Origin: CBDCIS01 sp965217565
GTDB taxonomy: Bacteria; Chloroflexota; Dehalococcoidia; Lucifugimonadales; CATOSD01
Assembly (NCBI GenBank): GCA_965217565.1
Contig: CBDCIS010000010.1
Coordinates: 248,001 to 312,000, forward strand
DNA length: 64,000 nucleotides
Direction of reading: 5' to 3'
Shown here: positions 33,708 through 41,906 of the stretch, piece after piece
Layout of the letters: each line of letters begins with the position of its first letter
Position numbering within the stretch: the stretch's first letter is position 1
Position numbers and translations under genes: made by a program
The notes under the pieces: model-generated
Told to the model about the DNA's origin: nothing
The model's input: only the letters and a program-made list of their open reading frames with translations
Databases searched by the model: none

Positions 33708-34700
33708 ATGCAGACTTTCAGATTCGTGAGCGCGGAGTCCGCCGGGCACGCCGTATCCCTGCTGGAAGCCGCACCCTCTCAAACCAGACTCATCGCGGGC
33801 GGCACCGACATCATCGGCGAAATCAAGGAGGGCGTTGAATCGCCGGCTACCCTGGTCAGCCTTGCCGGGCTGGACGAAACGACGGGCATTGCCCTCGCCG
33901 TGGACGGCCTGTGGCTGGGGGCGATGACGACTCTGGCGGACATCGAGGTCAACGAGCACATCGTCCGCGGCTATCCCGGGCTGGCGCAGGCGGCGGCATC
34001 GGTCGCCACGCCCCAGATACGAAACGTGGGCACACTGGGCGGCAACCTTTGCCAGAGACCGCGCTGCTGGTACTACCGCAGCCCGCTGTTCGACTGTAGA
34101 AAGAAGGGCGGCGCAATCTGCTTTGCCGTTAACGGCAGCAACAAGCACCACGCCATTCTCGGCGGTGTGGACTGCTATATCGTTCACCCGTCCGACCTTG
34201 CCGTTGCCCTCATCGCCCTGGACGCCGACGCGACTATCGCGGGCTCCGGTGGCACGAGGACTCTGCCCCTGGAGAGCTTCTTCGTGGGACCCGGCGAAGA
34301 CATCCTGTCGGAGACGGCTCTGCAGCCCGGCGAACTGCTTACATGGGTCCGCGTTCCGCGGGTTCACCCGGGTCATCGAAGCATCTACGTGAAGGCGCGG
34401 GAGCGTCAAACGCAGGACTTCGCGCTGGCGAGCGTCGCCGTCGCGCTGGAGCTGTCGGCAGGAGTGGTGAATGGCGCCAGGATAGTGCTTGGCGGAGTCG
34501 CTCCAACCCCGTATCGCGCTGCCCACGCCGAGGATGCGTTGAAAGGAAGAGCCGCGGAGGACGTTGATATTGCGGCGGTGGGAGAGTTGGCCGTCAGGGA
34601 CGCGCGGCCGCTGCGGGACAATCACTTCAAGGTCCGGCTCGCGGCCTCGATTGTCAGCCGCGCCGTGAGCCAACTGCTCGGCAGGGAGGGTGTGGATTGA
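33708..34700 (+). CDS. Molybdenum hydroxylase FAD subunit with Cys insert
   Basis: A 330-residue medium subunit of the CoxM/HcrB type. FAD-binding motifs are LIAGGTDII and ATPQIRNVGTLGGNL. Directly after this, four cysteines (C115, C120, C130, C138) occur in a short loop (LCQRPRCWYYR, DCRKKGGAICFA). 4-Hydroxybenzoyl-CoA reductase uses a comparable insert in its beta subunit to bind an extra 4Fe-4S cluster, so one may be present here. ATG 33708 is chosen, with an in-frame GTG at 33693 as alternative. The stop overlaps the otsB start (TTGA). Confidence 0.87.
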   Translation: MQTFRFVSAESAGHAVSLLEAAPSQTRLIAGGTDIIGEIKEGVESPATLVSLAGLDETTGIALAVDGLWLGAMTTLADIEVNEHIVRGYPGLAQAAASVATPQIRNVGTLGGNLCQRPRCWYYRSPLFDCRKKGGAICFAVNGSNKHHAILGGVDCYIVHPSDLAVALIALDADATIAGSGGTRTLPLESFFVGPGEDILSETALQPGELLTWVRVPRVHPGHRSIYVKARERQTQDFALASVAVALELSAGVVNGARIVLGGVAPTPYRAAHAEDALKGRAAEDVDIAAVGELAVRDARPLRDNHFKVRLAASIVSRAVSQLLGREGVD

Positions 34701-35509
34701 GAGCGGCCCCGCCCAATTTGATGGCGAACCTCGACGCCATATCGAACGTAGTCCGCGCCCGTCGATTGGGCCTTGTCGTGGACTTCGACGGTACCATCTC
34801 GGAGATTGCGCCTACTCCCGACGAGGCCAGGATTACGGCGGAGGCCGCCACCACGCTGGGCAGCCTTGCGGGAAAGCTCGCGCTGGTCTCCGTCATGTCG
34901 GGGAGGTCGGCCGGTGATCTCAGGGATAAGGTTAACATCGAGGGACTGGTGTACGTGGGCAATCACGGGGCCGAGTACCTCAGAGATGGCCGGCTGGAGG
35001 TCGCCCCGAACGCCGCTGACAGCAACGAGAGCGTCGCCAGGGTCTTCAATCGACTGCGGACGATAGTGGGCATCCCGGGCCTGGTATGGCAGCAGAAGGG
35101 CTTCAGCGCGTCGGTGCACTATCGTCTTGCGCCCAACGCTGATGAGGCGAGACGCTCTCTCTCAGATGCTCTGGTCGCACTACCGGAGGCGGCTGAGATA
35201 GAGGTGTTCTGGGGCAAGATGGTGCTGGAGCTGCGCGCCCCCCACGGCCTGAACAAGGGCTATGCCACTCGCAAGCTGGCGAAAGATTACGTCCTGCAAA
35301 GCGTCCTCTTCCTGGGCGATGACACGACAGACGTGGACGCGCTCATGGCCGTCCGGGAACTGGCGAGCGGGGACTCTTTCGATGGCGTAGGTATCGCGGC
35401 GCTTCACGAGGACTCGCCCGCGTCCCTTCTCGAAGCCGCCGACTACAGCCTGGAGGGGGTTTCGCAGGTCGGGCGGTTCCTCACCTGGTTGGATAGCGAG
35501 ACCGGCTGA
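34697..35509 (+). CDS. otsB: Trehalose-6-phosphate phosphatase
   Basis: A 270-residue HAD-superfamily phosphatase that removes phosphate from trehalose 6-phosphate. Motif I is VVDFDGTIS (D29 nucleophile, D31), motif II is SGR, a Lys follows later, and motif IV is FLGDDTTDVDAL. YVGNHGAEYL and ELRAPHGLNKGYA are specific to the OtsB type. TTG 34697 overlaps the hydroxylase stop, so it is the last gene of the long operon. No OtsA is in the window, so the partner synthase must be elsewhere or the substrate is another phosphosugar. Confidence 0.88.
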   Translation: MRAAPPNLMANLDAISNVVRARRLGLVVDFDGTISEIAPTPDEARITAEAATTLGSLAGKLALVSVMSGRSAGDLRDKVNIEGLVYVGNHGAEYLRDGRLEVAPNAADSNESVARVFNRLRTIVGIPGLVWQQKGFSASVHYRLAPNADEARRSLSDALVALPEAAEIEVFWGKMVLELRAPHGLNKGYATRKLAKDYVLQSVLFLGDDTTDVDALMAVRELASGDSFDGVGIAALHEDSPASLLEAADYSLEGVSQVGRFLTWLDSETG

Positions 35510-35536
35510 CCAGGGGCCGTCCGGTCGAAACGCCAA

Positions 35537-35974
35537 TCAGCCCCGTCTGTCGGCGTCTCCGATGATCGTCTGGATAGACGCTATGAGGCTGCCCGCCCCG
35601 CGGTATCGTATCTGCCAGCGATACATCTCTTTATTGGGGATGCCCCTCCCTCGGATCTGATAGTAGCTCAGGCCGCCGATTCCGCCATGCAATACCAGAA
35701 ATACGCCTACGATCACTCCAAGCAGAGGGGTGATCATGCCCAGGCTGAAAGTGGCTATGAATGAGGCAATCGTTACGACGGCCCCCAGCAGCATCCTGGG
35801 CTGGTTCGAGGTTCGGATCGCCTCGATCTTCTCTATGCGAGAATAGGGTAGTTCATAGATTACGTCACCGTCGTTCTTCTCCAGGAACAGGATAACGCGG
35901 CTCGAAGTGGCGTAGTAGGGTTCGAAGGTGGATATGATTCGCTCATCCGGTCTCAGATGCGATTCGACGCTCAT
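35537..35974 (-). CDS. Membrane protein with PH-like N-terminal domain
   Basis: A 145-residue protein with an N-terminal beta-rich region (LRPDERIISTFEPYYATSSRV, then YSRIEKIEAIR) like bacterial PH domains. Two hydrophobic helices (about residues 66-105) and a cytoplasmic tail follow. ATG 35974 is chosen because upstream in-frame sequence is not conserved-looking. Function unknown. It is convergent with otsB and lies 46 bp downstream of the cyclase gene on the same strand. Confidence 0.6.
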   Translation of the reverse strand: MSVESHLRPDERIISTFEPYYATSSRVILFLEKNDGDVIYELPYSRIEKIEAIRTSNQPRMLLGAVVTIASFIATFSLGMITPLLGVIVGVFLVLHGGIGGLSYYQIRGRGIPNKEMYRWQIRYRGAGSLIASIQTIIGDADRRG

Positions 35975-36020
35975 CACAGCGCTCACGTGCAGGGATTGGT
36001 TTCTTGAATCGGAAACACGT

Positions 36021-36971
36021 TTAGAATATCGCCAGAGGGTTAACCGGCGACCCCGTGGTGTTGGACAGCCGCAGCGGGCCAATCGAAAGCATGAACTCCC
36101 ATCGATTCCGCTCTTTGCACGCCCTTGCAAGCTCCTCGAGGTTGGCGTTGTCGAGAATCCAGAGGCCCATGGCCACTATGCCAACCTGGTGAATTGGGTT
36201 CGTGAGAGCGGGGTAACCCGATGGCGACACGTCGTTGCCGGTGTCAGTGCCGAGCATGGCGATGCCGCGCTCGTGGAACAGGGGCAGGCAGGCCGCCTGG
36301 CACGCGGTCGAACCCTCCACGCGCGGATTGACGGGACCCTCGACGTTGCGCCGATGCAACTGCCCCGTGCGCACCAGTAGAACGTCGCCCTCCTCTATCT
36401 TGAAGCCGCAGCGTTCTTCTGCCGCCAGAATGTCGTCCGGCATAACGCCCTCGCCGCGCTCCAGCCAGTCCACACCCCTTAAGTCGGGCACGTCCACCAG
36501 CACGCCGCGGGTTACTATGCCGTCCTGAGCAAGCTCGATAGACTCGACGGTGGCTCCCATGCTTGTGGAGATGAGGTGCGCGGGCCGTCCGTTGTACAGC
36601 TTGCCCTCCCAGAAGAAGTGGGCCAGGCTGTCCACGTGCGTGACGGAGAACCCGTGAAAGATCATGCCGAAGAAGTCCGTGGAGGCCTGGCTGGGCCTCG
36701 ACGTAACCTTGTCACCGGTTGCCCAGCCCTCACCGCTTTCGACCATGAAGTGCATAGGCGGCACAGGCACGTCGGGCGAGGCTTCGAACAGAACCGTCCG
36801 CGCGCAGGATACGGTTACGCCCTCGCGCACCAGGGAGGTTGCACGCAGAGTCTTCTCAGGGCTGAGGAAATTCAACGTGCCTAACTGGTCGTCGTCGCCC
36901 CATCTTCCCCAGTTGCTCAGGGAGTCGAAATACCCCAGGACTTCCGCTTCAGTAGGAATGTTGGTGTCCAA
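36021..36971 (-). CDS. Cyclase family protein (kynurenine formamidase-like)
   Basis: A 316-residue metal-dependent hydrolase of the cyclase superfamily, which contains kynurenine formamidase and isatin hydrolase. The metal motif HVDSLAHFF (HxDxxxHF type) is present, with GVLVDVPDLRG and GDVLLVRTGQ typical of the family. The start is TTG 36971 preceded by AAGGAGG. A paralogue with the same NWGRWGD opening is encoded at 46282-47193. Substrate unknown, likely a cyclic amide or formamide. Confidence 0.87.
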   Translation of the reverse strand: MDTNIPTEAEVLGYFDSLSNWGRWGDDDQLGTLNFLSPEKTLRATSLVREGVTVSCARTVLFEASPDVPVPPMHFMVESGEGWATGDKVTSRPSQASTDFFGMIFHGFSVTHVDSLAHFFWEGKLYNGRPAHLISTSMGATVESIELAQDGIVTRGVLVDVPDLRGVDWLERGEGVMPDDILAAEERCGFKIEEGDVLLVRTGQLHRRNVEGPVNPRVEGSTACQAACLPLFHERGIAMLGTDTGNDVSPSGYPALTNPIHQVGIVAMGLWILDNANLEELARACKERNRWEFMLSIGPLRLSNTTGSPVNPLAIF

Positions 36972-37119
36972 CGCATCCTCCTTGTCGATTCGGGTTGCGC
37001 CCGGCGTGAATGTGGCAGTCATCTCGAAACGTCTCGTCGCCAGCGTCAGGCGGGTCTTACGTCCCGGTTAGAGTATTATCATTCCTCCGGCTATGAGTGG
37101 CAACCCCAAACGGGAATTC

Positions 37120-37197
37120 GTGGGTGGCCCAGGCATGGGAAAGAGGGCAGGCACAAGACCTGCCCCTACGGAAGCGCCTACTAAAACGAAACAGGCT
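37120..37197. repeat. Inverted copy of the CCTGTTTC repeat
   Basis: Contains GGGCAGGCACAAGACCTGCCCCTAC and ends GCCTACTAAAACGAAACAGG, the reverse complement of the end seen at 26361. It lies in the leader of the MFS gene. Confidence 0.6.
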
Positions 37198-37329
37198 CGG
37201 GGTCGCTGGCGCGCTTGCGTTCATGTCGGACTTGGAGTACCTTATGCGGGTGGTGGAATCGCGCTCGTTGAGGCGCGCTAGTGTCGCGTGGAATACCGCC
37301 CCGACGGGCTTCCTCACGAACGAGGTCCT

Positions 37330-38607
37330 ATGTTCAAGACTCCGATACCGAGCAAAGAGTTAGCTTCGAGATACTTCGCGGCGCTGTCCCACCAGGACTA
37401 CCGGACGCTATGGACGGCCAACATGTCCGCCGCCGCCGCGGCGTGGGCGCTCATCGTCGCGCGCGGCTGGCTGGTCTATGAGATATCGGACTCTTCGCTG
37501 TGGGTGGGCGTGGTCACGTTCGCGGCCATGATACCGCGGATGCTGGTGACGCCGTTCACGGGCTACCTGAGCGACCGCTTCAACCGGCGAAACGTGCTGG
37601 CGGTCATGTTCGGGCTGAACCTCGCGCACAACCTTGTGCTGGCTGTCGTCGTGCTGGCCGGAGCGGTCGAAATCTGGCACCTCGTCATCCTCTCCCTAGT
37701 CAACGGCTCGGCGCGGGCGGCGCAGATGCCGGCAGGCCAGGCGTTGATACCCAACCTGGTGCCCAAGCATCTGCTGCTGAACGCCATCGCGCTGAACCAG
37801 GCGACGAATCATGGCGCGCGGCTGGTCGGCCCGCTGGCGATACTGCCGCTGGTGGCGTTCGCGGGCATAGAGAGCGCGTTCTTCCTGTGCACGGGGTTCT
37901 ACGCGATAAGCCTAGTCCAGGCGGTGCGAATTCGCACCGCGTCCAGCGGCGTCATGGACAGGAGCAAGCGGCTGGTCAGCAACATGACGGAAGGGCTGAC
38001 CTACGTTTACCGAACGCCCATCATGCGCAACATGGTGTTCATCGCGCTGTTCCACTGTGGACTCGCCATGTCCTTCGAGTCGCTGCTGCCCGTGCTGTCC
38101 AGCCGGCAGCTCAACGCGGAGGGAGTCGGCTTCACCTACCTGATGATGGCGGTCGGCGCGGGTGCGCTGGTGTCCTCGTTCTTCTTGGCGGGCGTCAGGA
38201 GCGAGGCCCGGAGAGGGCGGATGTTCCTGTACCTGGGCATCCTGAGCGGACTGGCGCCGGCCATCCTAGCGGCGTCGGTCAACCTGCCGCTGGCCCTGGC
38301 AGCGGCGGTCGGCATGGGGGCGACGCAGGCCGGGTTCATGACGCTGACCCACACGATGATCCAGACCATCGTGCCGGACGGCGTTCGAGGGCGTGTCGCG
38401 GGGATATACTCGATGCACGTGGGCGGCATGATGGCATCGGTCAACCTGGTCAACGGCGTCCTGGCCGACCACGTGAGCGCTTCCATGCTGTTGTGGGTTG
38501 GCGGTGTGGCGTTCATCGTGGTCATGCTGATGAGCTGGCAGAGTAGCATCTTCCGCCAGATATACACCCAGGGGCTGCGCCAGGAGGCATACGCGGTGGC
38601 GGACTAG
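37330..38607 (+). CDS. MFS transporter (EntS/drug-efflux-like)
   Basis: A 425-residue major facilitator with about 12 helices. Loop 2-3 reads GYLSDRFNRRNVL. Helix 5 carries the SARAAQMPAGQALIPNLV pattern shared with EntS-type exporters and related efflux pumps. The start ATG 37330 is preferred over 37288. The stop TAG lies within the CTAG that marks the left boundary of the following IS5 element; the codon is restored on both sides of the insertion, so the protein is not truncated. Confidence 0.85.
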   Translation: MFKTPIPSKELASRYFAALSHQDYRTLWTANMSAAAAAWALIVARGWLVYEISDSSLWVGVVTFAAMIPRMLVTPFTGYLSDRFNRRNVLAVMFGLNLAHNLVLAVVVLAGAVEIWHLVILSLVNGSARAAQMPAGQALIPNLVPKHLLLNAIALNQATNHGARLVGPLAILPLVAFAGIESAFFLCTGFYAISLVQAVRIRTASSGVMDRSKRLVSNMTEGLTYVYRTPIMRNMVFIALFHCGLAMSFESLLPVLSSRQLNAEGVGFTYLMMAVGAGALVSSFFLAGVRSEARRGRMFLYLGILSGLAPAILAASVNLPLALAAAVGMGATQAGFMTLTHTMIQTIVPDGVRGRVAGIYSMHVGGMMASVNLVNGVLADHVSASMLLWVGGVAFIVVMLMSWQSSIFRQIYTQGLRQEAYAVAD

Positions 38608-38649
38608 GGTCTGTTCACACTAATAGCCAAATTATGTTACAATCCGAGA

Positions 38650-39407
38650 ATGGAAATCACCGAAGTTCAGTACCAACGAATTGCGCCGATCCTTCCCGTT
38701 CAGCGTGGCAACGTCAGCCTGTCGAACCTGCAAGTACTCAACGCTATCCTCTATGTCGCCGAGCAAGGCTGCAAATGGCGGGGATTGCCGCCTCGATTTG
38801 GCAACTGGCACACCGTCTACACCCGGATGAACCGGTGGTCCAAGAACGGTGTGCTCGACCGGGTTTTCGAGTATCTTCAACGAGAGCACATAGTGCGTAT
38901 CAAGATAGAAGCGGTTTCCATGGACAGTACCATAGTCAAGGTCCATCCCGATGGAACCGGTGCGTTAAAAAAAACGGACCCCAGTCCATCGGCAAGTCCC
39001 GTGGCGGCTGGACCACCAAGATTCATATGGTTGCCGCGGATGCTAGAACAGCCGTGACGTTCTCCCTTTCTCCCGGACAGGCCCACGATGCGCCGGAGGG
39101 GCGAAAGCTGCTAAAGCGCCTCGGAACACAGGACCAGAACCCGTTCCTGTTAATGGACCGGGCATACGAGGGGAATGAGACCCGCCAACTGGCGTTGGCC
39201 CTGGGGTTCACCCCGATAGTTCCGCCCCTGAGCACGAGGGTTGACCCTTGGCAGTACGACCGGGAGATGTACAAGCGTCGGAACGAAATCGAGCGGTTGT
39301 TTCGACGGTTGAAGGGCTTTCGGCGCATCTTCTCTCGCTTTGAGAAGCTGGACGCTCTCTTCCTTGGGTTCATCCTGTTTGCGCTCATCTTCGATGCGTT
39401 GCGTTAG
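38650..39407 (+). CDS. IS5-family transposase, two frames joined by A8 slip
   Basis: Frame one starts at ATG 38650 (MEITEVQYQRIAPILP) and includes the DUF4096-type N-terminal domain (EQGCKWRGLPPRFGNWHTVY) and the first catalytic Asp in SMDSTIVKVHPDG. At the A8 run (38968-38975) a -1 shift joins NGPQSIGKSRGGWTTKIH, then LLMDRAYEGN (second Asp) and YKRRNEIERLFRRLKGFR (Glu). The complete product is about 252 residues. The coding parts are intact, so the element could be active. Confidence 0.85.
38968..38975 (+). promoter_or_regulatory. A8 slippery run in IS5 transposase
   Basis: Eight adenines at the junction of the two transposase frames, in register for -1 slippage on A AAA AAA or for transcriptional slippage. 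Both are known ways for IS5-family elements to make the full transposase. Confidence 0.65.
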
Positions 39408-39420
39408 TGTGAACAGGCCC

Positions 39421-39540
39421 TAGTACCATTTCCAGATGTATTTGATAATATATGGTCCGCCTTCCACTCTGGACTCCCGCTTTCGCGGGAGAGACGGTGA
39501 CATTTCAGTGTTTGTCACTTTCAAGTGGAAACGGTACTAG
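39421..39540. repeat. 120-bp MITE-like element
   Basis: TAGTACCATTTCCA at the left is inverted at the right (TGGAAACGGTACTA) with one mismatch. Inside is the hairpin TCCCGCTTTCGCGGGA followed by GAGACGGTG, like the element at 11598-11718. Its left tip is the CTAG into which the IS5 element inserted. Confidence 0.65.
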
Positions 39541-39561
39541 GGGGCACTACAGGAGGCTTGT

Positions 39562-39900
39562 GTGAGATTCTACACCTGGACTCGTTGAAGCACTTGCAAG
39601 AAGGTGAAGGCGTTGCTTTCACAAAGGGGAATCGAACTGGAGGAGAGGGACTTCTTCAATGAGCCGTTCACAGTCGATGAGCTTGGCGCGCTGCTGGGAG
39701 ACACGCCGCCATCGGAGATTTTCTCCTGGCGCAGCCCGTCGGTGAAGAAGATGAACCTGAACAGGGACGAGCTCTCGGACGAAGACCTCATTCGGCTGAT
39801 GGTGGAGGAGCCGCGCCTGGTGCGCCGTCCGTTGGTGGAGGTCGATGGTCGGCTCGTCGTGGGCACGGCGAAGAACGCGGCGTCCGGCGAGTTTTCGTAG
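39562..39900 (+). CDS. ArsC/Spx-like protein with UGA-encoded selenocysteine (probable)
   Basis: A 112-residue ArsC/Spx-family thioredoxin-fold protein. GTG 39562 has a strong AGGAGG five bases upstream. The frame reads VRFYTWTR-TGA-STCKKVKALL. The in-frame TGA at 39586-39588 replaces the first, catalytic Cys of the family motif CxTC. The remainder (IELEERDFFNEPFTVDEL, then EIFSWRSPSVKK and RLVRRPLVEVDG) is intact and of normal length. A hairpin that fits bacterial SECIS rules begins 16 nt after the TGA. Without Sec, translation would have to begin at GTG 39604, inside the hairpin and lacking the active site. ArsC-like selenoproteins have been reported in marine metagenomes. A nonsense mutation is the alternative. 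Confidence 0.75.
39604..39622 (+). promoter_or_regulatory. Putative bacterial SECIS hairpin
   Basis: GUGAAGG pairs with CUUUCAC (seven pairs, one G-U) around the loop CGUUG at 39611-39615. A G is at the second loop position followed by U. It lies 23 nt after the UGA, inside the 16-37 nt window of the bSECIS model. Folded by hand. Confidence 0.6.
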
Positions 39901-39934
39901 AGTCGAGGCGCTTCCTAGTGCGCGGGCGGCGGTC

Positions 39935-40015
39935 ACCCACCCCCTAACCCCCTCCCGTCAAGGGCGGGGGAAGTTTCGTCCATCGGCCAGCCACCCGCTG
40001 ACGGTGGGGGAATCA
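39935..40015. repeat. C-rich dispersed repeat
   Basis: CACCCCCTAACCCCCTCCCG followed by TCAAGGGCGGGGGAAG and a second GC-rich half. The same TAACCCCCTCCCGTCAAGGG block recurs at 49255, and a related form lies at 43330. Confidence 0.6.
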
Positions 40016-40072
40016 TGTGGCTCCGCCGCACTACGCTTCATTTCAATGCTGTTGGCCTGCTGGCCTTCGCCG

Positions 40073-41896
40073 TTAGGGGGAAGGGACTTCAGGAGTCGTA
40101 TCGACGGGGACGATGTACACTCCCTTTGCCCTAGGCAGGAGGGAGTTTTCGTAGTTCAGATGGGTTTCCACCGCTACCCTGAAGCGATTGCCGGACAGGC
40201 GTTGGAGGGCGAACGGCACGGGGTTCCATCCCACCATTTGCAGCAGCCGCTCCTTGTGCTCCACAGACCAGTCCAGCCCATCGCCTTTGATGAGCAGCAG
40301 GTTGGCCGTCATCGCAAAGTCGTCGGCGACCTCCTTGCCGGTGAGGAAGAGGGACATGGACTTGCCTGGGCCGTCCTCGTCCCGGTTCAACGCCATCCAA
40401 CTCAGCATGTGGTCCCAGGGGACGACGCGGGCGTAGCCGTCGGGCTTTTCGTAGAATCGCTCGTCGGATATGTCCGCAACCCATAGGCCGCCACCCTCGT
40501 CCCGGAAGCCGTACAGAGAGCTCAGGAGAAACCTGGAATCGGGGCTCAGCATGGCGGAGCCTCCGTACAGCCGCCCGTGTTCGGGAGGGTCCGGGAACCG
40601 CGAGATAGGGTACTCGACGACGCGGTAGTCGGCGGGGACGTCCAGGTTGGCCAGGTAAACCGACTGCCACCTGGGGTCGGGTTGGTTTCCGTCCTGGGGT
40701 GGAGTCCAGCCCTCCGCGCTGATGAGCCAGTGGCGGTTGTTGGAGGGCAGTGGACGCGCCATCAGGATTATGCCCGGCGCGGTGTAGATTGACTCGCCGG
40801 CGCCATCCTCTGACAGGCGTATGATCCTGTATCTGCGCGTTTTGTCCGGCTCTAGGGAGCGGCGCGTGGTGACGTAATAGCCGCGTTCGCCGCCAGCTGC
40901 GGGATAGGCGCGTGGCGCACCCGCAGTATCGCAATCGCCAAGCCAGGGCGCGCGCAAGTCGCGAGCGCGTTCGGCTATCCAGTAGCCCTCGAAGCCGAAA
41001 TAGCTCGTTCCGTCGCCCGCGCCCTGCCTCAGCAGCCTCGATAGCCGCTCTCCGTAGGGTGAAGGCGCGTCGTTCGCCAGGTGGGCGGGCGTGAAGCGGT
41101 ATCCCACTTCCACGAGAACGTCCCCGTACGCCGCAGCGCGCAGGCTCTCGTCGTAAACGCCGCACTGCTTGCGGGCAAGCTCCGGCGACGGGTAGCGTTG
41201 GTCGTCGAATGGAAGGGAGAGGATTTCGGCCTCGAACTCCTTCGCAAGGCTGGATTGCGCGACGCTCAACGCCCTTGGGTTGACGTGGAAGTGAGTTGGA
41301 GGGGGCAGGCCGTCCTCGTCGCGCCGCCAGCTGGATGGGACGTCGGACGGGATAACCAGGAACGTGCCGTCCGGGAACACTTCGGATATGACCCCGCTCG
41401 TCTCGCTGCCCGCGATGTACTCAAATTGGATAGAGTGGAACAGCCCGCTGTCAAAGTTCGCGGGTCTTAGCCTCTCTTCCAGCCGCGATTCGATAGGGAT
41501 GCCCATGGCGCGGAGCCGGTAGAGCTTGTGGGCCGGGTGTTCTCCGAGCAGCTCCGACTCGAGGGCGAGCAGGGCCAGGTATCGCTCTTCGCCCTCATGC
41601 CGCAGCCGAATCTTGATCTTGCCGTCCCGCTCCAGAACGAGGTCTGGGCTTCCCTTCGCTTCGACGAGCTCGCCGCTTCCGGACGCGGCGAAGAAGTGGG
41701 GCCGTATCAGTTCGTGAAAGGCGCGGGACATGTCGTAGCTCGGTCTCGGGGTGGTAAGCTCGGTGGGGACGCTAACGCTGACCTCGTTGTCCGGGTTGGG
41801 ACTGCCGCACGCGGCGACAAGGAGAACCAGTCCTACAAGAGCAAGCCTCAGAGCGCGCCTCCTCTCTCCCGGCGTCGACGGTCGCGCCCAACGCAA
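40073..41896 (-). CDS. Large lipoprotein of unknown function
   Basis: A 607-residue predicted lipoprotein. Starting from TTG 41896, a basic stretch (GERRRALR) is followed by a hydrophobic segment and the lipobox VAAC, so it would be membrane-tethered outside the cytoplasm. The rest is hydrophilic and beta-rich with no family I recognise; motifs such as DGTFLVIPSDV, MLSPDSRFLLSSLYG and GGLWVADISDE suggest a propeller-like part near the C-terminus. It begins ten bases after the homoserine dehydrogenase stop, so it may be cotranscribed, although no functional link is obvious. Confidence 0.75.
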   Translation of the reverse strand: MRWARPSTPGERRRALRLALVGLVLLVAACGSPNPDNEVSVSVPTELTTPRPSYDMSRAFHELIRPHFFAASGSGELVEAKGSPDLVLERDGKIKIRLRHEGEERYLALLALESELLGEHPAHKLYRLRAMGIPIESRLEERLRPANFDSGLFHSIQFEYIAGSETSGVISEVFPDGTFLVIPSDVPSSWRRDEDGLPPPTHFHVNPRALSVAQSSLAKEFEAEILSLPFDDQRYPSPELARKQCGVYDESLRAAAYGDVLVEVGYRFTPAHLANDAPSPYGERLSRLLRQGAGDGTSYFGFEGYWIAERARDLRAPWLGDCDTAGAPRAYPAAGGERGYYVTTRRSLEPDKTRRYRIIRLSEDGAGESIYTAPGIILMARPLPSNNRHWLISAEGWTPPQDGNQPDPRWQSVYLANLDVPADYRVVEYPISRFPDPPEHGRLYGGSAMLSPDSRFLLSSLYGFRDEGGGLWVADISDERFYEKPDGYARVVPWDHMLSWMALNRDEDGPGKSMSLFLTGKEVADDFAMTANLLLIKGDGLDWSVEHKERLLQMVGWNPVPFALQRLSGNRFRVAVETHLNYENSLLPRAKGVYIVPVDTTPEVPSP

Positions 41897-41906
41897 GAGA
41901 GTGAGG

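Larger units (their letters stand above)
38604..39423 (+). mobile_element. IS5-family (IS427-like) insertion sequence
   Basis: An 820-bp element bounded by 20-bp inverted repeats, CTAGGGTCTGTTCACACTAA at 38604 and its complement at 39404-39423, with one mismatch. The CTAG at each end probably includes the target duplication. The transposase is in two frames (38650-39057 and about 38977-39407) linked by an A8 run. It has inserted into the tip of a 120-bp inverted-repeat element. Confidence 0.9.

Noticed and set aside
39604..39900. Truncated ArsC-like gene starting at GTG 39604
   Set aside because: Lacks a ribosome site, starts inside a hairpin and misses the first strand and active site; the upstream start with in-frame UGA explains the sequence better.
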